Source: Caedibacter sp. 38-128
GTDB lineage: Bacteria > Pseudomonadota > Alphaproteobacteria > Caedimonadales > Caedimonadaceae
Direction: 5' to 3'
Assembly: GCA_001898705.1 (NCBI GenBank)
Contig: MKUU01000042.1
Coordinates: 1-38,251 of the forward strand
Length of the DNA stretch: 38,251 nucleotides
The position numbers and the translations under genes are program-made. Below, piece by piece: positions 32,813 to 38,251 of this stretch. The notes beneath the pieces are model-generated. The model did no database searches, had not been told where the DNA came from, and saw nothing but the letters and a program-made list of their open reading frames with translations. Numbering within the stretch: the first letter of the stretch is position 1; each line of letters starts with the position of its first letter.

Positions 32813-34378
32813 TTAACTTTCTTTCCTTGGTAACCTACTTCCAATTTCTCTATTGAGGAAGGCTTCAACCGCAGCGGGTAATTCATGAGGGGTGGGGCCA
32901 TATACTTTAAGAGCCGTTAGATATTCATCTTCTGGTAAAAGCCTGGCGAGCTTAGAATAGGTCATTTTCCACCCTAAAGCACAACCTTGCTTAGCAGCCT
33001 CTAACGCCTCAGTTTTTAAAGACAATGCTTTCTCTTTATCTTGACTAAAACTAGAAAGAGCTAATTTAAGGTCTACTAAATACTCATATCCTTCAGGATC
33101 ATGAAGTTCACCAGCTTTTTTGAAATAATTACAAGCTTTTTCTAGCTCAAAGGGAGAAGCTTTTTGCAATTTTTCCATATCCAAGCGATGAAAATGATTC
33201 CCAACTAGTTTAAATCCTAGTTTTATAAAAGCGTAAGAAACTTTAGCTTGAGCAGCTTTTTTTAAGCATTTTAAGGACTCTTTTTCTTGCTTATGATCAT
33301 CATACCAAGAAGCAAGTTCAATCCATGCCAGAGGGTAACCTTGCTGTGTTGCTTCTATTAGAATAGATTTTTCTACTTCTCTGTGCCTTGTCTTTTTAGC
33401 ATGTTCAGCAGCTTCTATATAGGCGGGTAAGTATCCCTGGCGTGCTAATGCCAAGAAAGCATCAATAGGAACTTCTGCATAACCCTTTCTTAGTAATTTT
33501 GAACTTAAAGCAGCAAGTTGGTTTTTAAAGTCGCTTCCTTTCTCAAAAAGTTCCATAGACCTTATTTTAATATAATCATACGATAATGAAGGAGAAAGGA
33601 GAGACCCTTGCCCTAAAGCATAACAGACATCTGGTCGATCTAAGCATTGCTCTAGCTCAAAGCATGCTTTTTGCATCATGCGCGTATAAGAGTTAGGTTT
33701 ATTTAGCTCTCTATCAGTCGTAAGGTCATCATCCAATCGATTTATCATCCATAAAGTATTGGTAGTATAAAAAAGACCTAAAGAGTGTCCAAAAGAAGCT
33801 GCAAACATACAGCGATACATGATATGAGAGCATTGTAAAAGATGCTCTGTATAAGGAGACTCTTGCCATTTATGAAGTTGAGACGCTGGAAAAAAAAGAT
33901 GGCCACCAATGATTTCTTTCCAGCTTTCTTGTGGAGGCCACTGCTCTGCTTTTATTTGTTGCCCTAAGGTATGCCAGACTTCTTCAGGATAGTTTAGCTT
34001 CTTAAAAGCTTTATAGCTTTGGTCAAGGTCTATTCTTGAAGCCTTCGAATAAGCTTTCTCAATTTTTATTGTTAATGACCTAATTTCTTTTTCGAGCTTG
34101 AGAAGGGGAGAGAACTTTGATGGTGATTTAGAAGCGTTATTTTTAGGTGTTGAAAGTTTTTTCTTTTTATGGTGTCCGCTCATATTTTGTTGGTTTTCTT
34201 TGTCAGCTTCATTTGAAGCGGACAAAGAAATAACCTTTCTTTTAGCCGAAAGAATTGTTCTTGTTTGAGCAGATAAACTTTGCTCTTCAGACAAGGGGGT
34301 TGCATGGATATGCAAAGCAAGTGAGAAAAAAAGAACAATTCTTGTTACGGATGTGAAAAAATACACTTTATGCTTCAT
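32813..34378 (-). CDS. Exported Sel1-like repeat protein, 521 aa
   Basis: The signal peptide (TSVTRIVLFFSLALHIHA) is followed by a basic low-complexity region (HHKKKKLSTPKNNASKSPSK) that resembles a nuclear localisation signal. From about residue 280 on, helical pairs of Sel1/TPR type recur: PIDAFLALARQGYLPAYIEA, ILIEATQQGYPLAWIELASW, CLKKAAQAKVSYAFIKLGF and YFKKAGELHDPEGYEYLVDL. Sel1 repeats are protein-binding scaffolds frequent in host-directed factors of intracellular bacteria. The middle (about 100-280) is not recognised. The gene faces the ComEC-like gene and shares a terminator hairpin with it, and is divergent from the next gene across about 400 bp. Confidence 0.65.
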   Translation of the reverse strand: MKHKVYFFTSVTRIVLFFSLALHIHATPLSEEQSLSAQTRTILSAKRKVISLSASNEADKENQQNMSGHHKKKKLSTPKNNASKSPSKFSPLLKLEKEIRSLTIKIEKAYSKASRIDLDQSYKAFKKLNYPEEVWHTLGQQIKAEQWPPQESWKEIIGGHLFFPASQLHKWQESPYTEHLLQCSHIMYRCMFAASFGHSLGLFYTTNTLWMINRLDDDLTTDRELNKPNSYTRMMQKACFELEQCLDRPDVCYALGQGSLLSPSLSYDYIKIRSMELFEKGSDFKNQLAALSSKLLRKGYAEVPIDAFLALARQGYLPAYIEAAEHAKKTRHREVEKSILIEATQQGYPLAWIELASWYDDHKQEKESLKCLKKAAQAKVSYAFIKLGFKLVGNHFHRLDMEKLQKASPFELEKACNYFKKAGELHDPEGYEYLVDLKLALSSFSQDKEKALSLKTEALEAAKQGCALGWKMTYSKLARLLPEDEYLTALKVYGPTPHELPAAVEAFLNREIGSRLPRKES

Positions 34379-34775
34379 CGTTGTTACCTATTTCTAAAGA
34401 AATGAGTTCTATTTATAACTGCCTAAAAGGCATATGGCAATTTAATATAATTTTTAATAAATTTTGAGATATATATTAGGATAGTTTTAAAGAAAGAGAA
34501 AAACATCCAATGCTTATCCAGCCTTAAATTCAATAAAAAATTAATTTTGTAATAATGATTTTATTTTGATAACTGCTCATTCGTTTGAAATTCTATCTTC
34601 TAGGTATATAAATTAATAAATATGATCTGTATCAATAACTTAATTGTCCAAAAGCACAGAGTTGTAACATAATCCATCTTCCTGAGTGCTTACCCTCTAG
34701 ACAGGGAAGGTTCCTTTATTTAACCTATATCTATTATTATTAATGTAATAGTAGTCAGGAAGGGGAGATTAAATA
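34379..34775. other. Divergent intergenic region with a leader resembling that before 36385
   Basis: No gene is seen. The last ~95 bp before 34776 (CCCTCTAGACAGGGAAGG, then TTTAACCTATAT and TATTAATG) resemble the ~100 bp before 36385 (CCTCTCTAGACAAGGTGG, then TTAATCTATTTT and TATTAACC). Both end in GGGGAGAT-A-AAT just before the ATG. The two downstream genes therefore share a duplicated 5' region. Confidence 0.5.
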
Positions 34776-36170
34776 ATGCATAAATTAGCAACTATTATTG
34801 TTGGGATGATGCTAACAGCCTCAAAGGTAACTTACAGCTCACACCTTACTGAGCAAGACGAGAAGAGAGTTTCACCTAAGTTCCAAGTTCATGATGCTCA
34901 CCTCTTGCTTGAGTCAGACAATATATTCCAAGCACCCTCAAAAGAAATTGATGAAGCGACTGATAAGCTCTCTACTTTTAAGATATCCGAGAGTCATCAG
35001 CAAGATTCTGAAGAACTAAAAGAAGAGGAAGGTAAGGCCTTAAATGCCTCAAATTTTACTTCTGAAGGATTAACAAGCGAACCACGTGATGTAGTGAATT
35101 CAGAAAAGTTCTTTGGCTTTTATAGCCCTAAGCATCATCCTGAAAAACCCACCCCTCAGCTTCCAAAGTTCCATATACTAACTGTCGCACACTCTGTTGA
35201 TATGTCGTCTTCTGATGAAGAGACAGAGGAGGATGCAAGAGTACGTAAAGAAATAAAATTAACACCCCTGCCTTCTCTTGAAGAAAGGTATAAAGTTCCT
35301 CAAGAAGAATTAGAAAGTTTAGGAAGTGGGATTGGAAAAGCCTTTTCTGGCTGGAAATCTTGTGTCATTAAAGCCTCTGAGTTTGTCCATCACTATGAAA
35401 TCCGCCCTCAAGCGACCACTTTTTCTGCACGAGATCAAGTTGATGCAGATAAAGGAATAGATGAGTATTATGACTATTATGATATTTTACTTAACTTACG
35501 AATTAACACACCTTCTGAATTTAAAAATTATAACTTTTTGCCTAAAGGTTTTATCATTGAAGCACAACCAGTGCGCTATAATAATGGGTGGGAGCTTGTT
35601 GATTATGATTCATGTCCTGTAAGGGTATGGGAATACTGTCCTGAAAGATTAATGGGTCAAATAGAGGCGACTTGGACTAAAGGCTATACTTGTTTAGCTT
35701 CATCAAGCGCAGGTCTTACAGCCAATTTATTGACTGGAGGACCTTCAGTATCAGCCTCAGGGACAGCTTCAGCAAGCTATACATCAACCTTTTCATTTAA
35801 AAGAACAATACCAGACATGGATATTATCCCTATGACGGAATTCAATAATGTAGGATGGGAAATAACTTTTAATAGATTAACTTCTAAGCCAGAACAAGGC
35901 CAAGGTTTTTGCTCTGACCGAGCTATTAATATAGGCAATTTTCGATGGGTATGGAAAGTTAACCGCAAGATTGCAAGCAATAATTTATACTCAGGAGAGG
36001 GACCACAAGATAAAGGTATATTTTATTTTAAAGTGAACTTATTTGTGCGCTTTTCTTTAGTTGACCCACGAGAGAAAGCAACAACTAATTTCTTACATGT
36101 GTTTGAAAATAATAACGGAGAGCTTGGCCAGATCTTTGGACTTAAAATTCCTAAATTACAAGAAGAATAA
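34776..36170 (+). CDS. Exported protein, possibly leukocidin-like pore-forming toxin, 464 aa
   Basis: The signal peptide (LATIIVGMMLTASKVTYS) and the following segment with VHDAHLLLESDNIFQAPSKE are shared with the next gene (VHDAHLMLDPDTTFQGISKE). An acidic linker (about 50-190) precedes a strand-rich C-terminal domain. Its segment LTANLLTGGPSVSASGTASA, then SYTSTFSFKR (about 314-343), is an alternating Ser/Thr/Ala stretch like the membrane-inserting stem of beta-barrel toxins, followed by VGWEITFNRL, FRWVWKVNRK and YFKVNLFVRFSL. I tentatively compare it with the leukocidin/haemolysin family, without a decisive motif. GGGGAG lies nine bases before the ATG. Paralogous leader plus unrelated C-terminus suggests a swappable-effector design. 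Confidence 0.45.
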   Translation: MHKLATIIVGMMLTASKVTYSSHLTEQDEKRVSPKFQVHDAHLLLESDNIFQAPSKEIDEATDKLSTFKISESHQQDSEELKEEEGKALNASNFTSEGLTSEPRDVVNSEKFFGFYSPKHHPEKPTPQLPKFHILTVAHSVDMSSSDEETEEDARVRKEIKLTPLPSLEERYKVPQEELESLGSGIGKAFSGWKSCVIKASEFVHHYEIRPQATTFSARDQVDADKGIDEYYDYYDILLNLRINTPSEFKNYNFLPKGFIIEAQPVRYNNGWELVDYDSCPVRVWEYCPERLMGQIEATWTKGYTCLASSSAGLTANLLTGGPSVSASGTASASYTSTFSFKRTIPDMDIIPMTEFNNVGWEITFNRLTSKPEQGQGFCSDRAINIGNFRWVWKVNRKIASNNLYSGEGPQDKGIFYFKVNLFVRFSLVDPREKATTNFLHVFENNNGELGQIFGLKIPKLQEE

Positions 36171-36384
36171 TAAGATTTAATTAGGTTAAAGTAATCAAAT
36201 AAGGGGCTGTAGTCCTTAGGGTCACATATGTATTAAAGCAATACTTTTCAGGGCCCCCCAAGGAAGTTAGGGAATAGGATAAAAACCTTCCTCTCTAGAC
36301 AAGGTGGTTTTCTTCACTTAATCTATTTTTATTAAGGTTATCTTTATATTAACCTAACAGAAGTTATCAAGGGGAGATCAAATC

Positions 36385-37440
36385 ATGCAACGATTAGCAA
36401 GTATTATTGCTGGGATTACTTTAACACTCACACCGGCAGCCTTCAGCTCAGAGAGTAAAGAACAAGGAGATAAGGTTTATAAAACGCAGAGTTCAATTGT
36501 AGCAGATGATACTCAACCAATATCTTCTCCTCTATTCCCAGTCCATGATGCTCATCTGATGCTGGATCCTGATACAACCTTTCAAGGGATTTCTAAAGAA
36601 AATGAAACTGATGCTACCATTGAAGCAAGGTATAACGCTGACAAAGATTTATACTATCGTGAGTTTGACTCTATAGAACAAGCTGAGCGCCTTAATAAGA
36701 GTTACTATGGGCATGAGAAGATCCTAGGCGACAAAGATAGGCGAGAGTGCTTGGGAAGGAGAGTTTATGAAAAAGATTGGAACTGCCATTTTTACTTAGA
36801 AATTATCTATAATAATGTTCATGGGAAGTGCAAGACCTATTATGCAAGTGGCACTTTAATTAGGCCCAACGTTTTACTGACAGCAGCTCATAACTTATAT
36901 GATGAGAGGGATGGAGGGTATCCAGATCGTATTGATTGTTTTGCTGCTTGTTATGATATGGATGTTTTGGCTGAAGCAACCGTATTTCCCATCCAAAATC
37001 CAGAAAGCGTTTTTGTTCCTCAACAATATATTAACACTAAAGCGAGAGGGTCAGATATTGCTTACATTCGATTTAGTGAAGAAGATGTAAGCCTCTTTAA
37101 CACAAAAAATCTCACTGTGGCTACGCCATACTCCTCCTTCAAAAAGCTTCCTGTTGAGAGGTTAACCCTTTACGTGACAGGCTATCCTGGGAAAAGAGCG
37201 GCTTATACCATGGGAGCAAGTGGCAGCTTAATAAAAAGGCAAGCAGATAATACTCTTCAGTATGATATTGATACTGAGAAAGGCCAAAGTGGCTCTGGCA
37301 TATGGTTTAAGAACAAAGACATAATTTACTGTGTTGGTGTCCATGGTTATGCTGGGGATAAAGAAAAGAGCTTTAATATAGGTATTCTTTTTAATGATGA
37401 GATTATTAATGCTTTGAAGAGAATTGACAGCAAGCAATAA
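36385..37440 (+). CDS. Exported V8-like serine protease, divergent member, 351 aa
   Basis: The signal peptide (LASIIAGITLTLTPAAFS) and VHDAHLMLDPDTTFQ segment match the preceding gene. The catalytic domain has YYASGTLIRPNVLLTAAHNL (His), ARGSDIAYIRF (Asp), LYVTGYPGKR and TEKGQSGSGIWF (Ser), with GVHGYAG after it: an intact S1B-type triad. It lacks the IS-x-YDE-x-SP pro-motif and GGWAQE-IIFTPAQ segment of the three proteases at 14175-21813, so it is a separate lineage. GGGGAG lies nine bases before the ATG. It is followed 11 nt later by the repeat-protein gene, so the two are probably an operon. The substrate is unknown. Confidence 0.8.
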   Translation: MQRLASIIAGITLTLTPAAFSSESKEQGDKVYKTQSSIVADDTQPISSPLFPVHDAHLMLDPDTTFQGISKENETDATIEARYNADKDLYYREFDSIEQAERLNKSYYGHEKILGDKDRRECLGRRVYEKDWNCHFYLEIIYNNVHGKCKTYYASGTLIRPNVLLTAAHNLYDERDGGYPDRIDCFAACYDMDVLAEATVFPIQNPESVFVPQQYINTKARGSDIAYIRFSEEDVSLFNTKNLTVATPYSSFKKLPVERLTLYVTGYPGKRAAYTMGASGSLIKRQADNTLQYDIDTEKGQSGSGIWFKNKDIIYCVGVHGYAGDKEKSFNIGILFNDEIINALKRIDSKQ

Positions 37441-37451
37441 GGGAGAGTTAG

Positions 37452-38251
37452 ATGAGAGGTATCTATAAGCTTAGTTTATTGCTTTTATCCTCTTGCTCTC
37501 TTATGGCAAGCAACATTAAGGATGAGCATTTAGAGTTAGAGGAAGAATGTCTTTTTTCAACGCCTATAACTTCTCCTCAAGAAGGAGAGATTGTTATTCA
37601 GCCTTATCGGTCAATGATTCTCGCCCAAAGGCACAAGCCAGGAGTTGAGAATGAGATAGATGGCTTTAATAGCCAAAGAGGTGAAGGACTCCCTTACGCG
37701 TTAAATGTAATTCCTGACCTCCTTAGAGATGATATCCCCCAGGAAGATGATAATAAGGAACGCGCCTTTTTGAGCTCAGAACCTCTATATGTAGCATTAT
37801 TGTGGAGGAAGACTCTTGATAATTGGTTACGTGGGATTCCATGGCTAAAAGTGAATTCTGGTTTGCTTGATGAATGGTTAGCTGAAATTCCAACCTTGTT
37901 TCCTCTTTTAACTAAGTGGAGTCATACTTTTAAAAGCACAGAATTTTTTATTAGCATAAGCGACGTTCCCATCAAAGGGTGGCCAGGTATAATCCAAGAA
38001 ATTGCCCTTCTATTACAAAACATTTCTAACCATGATGGAACAGAATATATTTTTGCAACCTTAAGTAAGATTCCTGCGGATGAGAGAGAGAAATTCCTTC
38101 AGCATGCCCAACCGCTGCTAGAAGGAGTTACGGATGGGTATGAAAGAGCGCGCATTTTGGAAATTATCAGTAAGATTCCTGCGGATGAGCGAGAGGAAGT
38201 CTCTCAGTATGCCCAACCGTTGCTAGAAGGAGTTACTGATGGGCATGGAAG
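37452..38251 (+). CDS. Exported protein with 35-residue helical repeats (partial, runs off the right edge)
   Basis: The ATG at 37452 follows GGGAG and begins a signal peptide (IYKLSLLLLSSCSLMAS). About 190 residues of unrecognised sequence follow (WLRGIPWLKVNSGLLDEWLA; ISISDVPIKGWPGIIQEIAL). From about residue 200 a 35-residue repeat starts: SKIPADEREKFLQHAQPLL, EGVTDGYERARILEI, then SKIPADEREEVSQYAQPLL, EGVTDGHG. The DNA repeat period is exactly 105 bp (38106 and 38211), and the copies differ at only a few bases, so the array is young and may vary in copy number. The pattern suggests paired helices of a HEAT/ARM-like solenoid. The reading frame is open at 38251. Operon with the protease 11 nt upstream. 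Confidence 0.7.
   Translation, partial: MRGIYKLSLLLLSSCSLMASNIKDEHLELEEECLFSTPITSPQEGEIVIQPYRSMILAQRHKPGVENEIDGFNSQRGEGLPYALNVIPDLLRDDIPQEDDNKERAFLSSEPLYVALLWRKTLDNWLRGIPWLKVNSGLLDEWLAEIPTLFPLLTKWSHTFKSTEFFISISDVPIKGWPGIIQEIALLLQNISNHDGTEYIFATLSKIPADEREKFLQHAQPLLEGVTDGYERARILEIISKIPADEREEVSQYAQPLLEGVTDGHG

Overview
This AT-rich window looks like part of a plasmid, or of an integrated plasmid or conjugative element, from an intracellular alphaproteobacterium. The best guess is a Holosporales/Paracaedibacter/Odyssella-type symbiont of protists, with Rickettsiales as the alternative. The evidence is two replication initiators carrying a DnaA-N-like C-terminal domain (as on rickettsial-type plasmids), a ParA/ribbon-helix-helix partition pair, plasmid-type ssb and hup genes, a VirB2/TrbC-like pilin at the left edge, much IS debris, and a long run of exported proteins with eukaryote-like domains. 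No rRNA, tRNA or CRISPR was seen.

Layout. (1) 1-2782, minus strand: first replication initiator, DUF3310 protein, TenA-like protein and a partial VirB2-like pilin. (2) 3344-5449: a LysR regulator converging on a lone SagB/ThcOx-type FMN dehydrogenase. (3) about 5780-7680: a group II intron with an RT/maturase gene and a textbook domain V. (4) 7950-12880: the maintenance core. It holds a six-unit 11-bp GTTAA array, a HigA-like antitoxin next to a HigB-like toxin pseudogene with three in-frame stops, the second replication initiator, a small RHH protein with its own palindrome, an RHH partition protein, ParA, and ssb. Four arrays of a different 11-bp repeat (core GTANTAC, 24 units) surround parA and precede ssb. 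(5) 12967-14174: HU and transposon debris.

(6) 14175-38251: an island of twelve consecutive genes that each begin with a Sec-type signal peptide. A minus-strand run encodes a patatin lipase, a V8-like protease fused to a patatin (now split by two compensating poly-A indels), and a stand-alone V8-like protease. Divergent from it are a V8-like protease with a C-terminal TIR/SEFIR-like domain and, 24 nt later, a protein with signal peptide, TIR/SEFIR-like domain, NB-ARC-like NTPase and TPRs (NLR-like architecture). Then come an LRR-like lipoprotein, a putative secreted deaminase (HSE plus CPTC), a ComEC-like metallo-beta-lactamase-fold protein interrupted by an IS3-family element, a Sel1-repeat protein, a possible leukocidin-like protein, another V8-like protease, and a truncated gene with 35-residue repeats.

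The most interesting hypothesis is that the protease-SEFIR and SEFIR-NB-ARC-TPR pair is an exported sensor/effector module assembled through like-with-like SEFIR contacts, set in an island that shuffles protease, lipase and SEFIR modules. Its catalytic motifs and architecture are visible in the sequence. Its function and its delivery to a host cell are inference.
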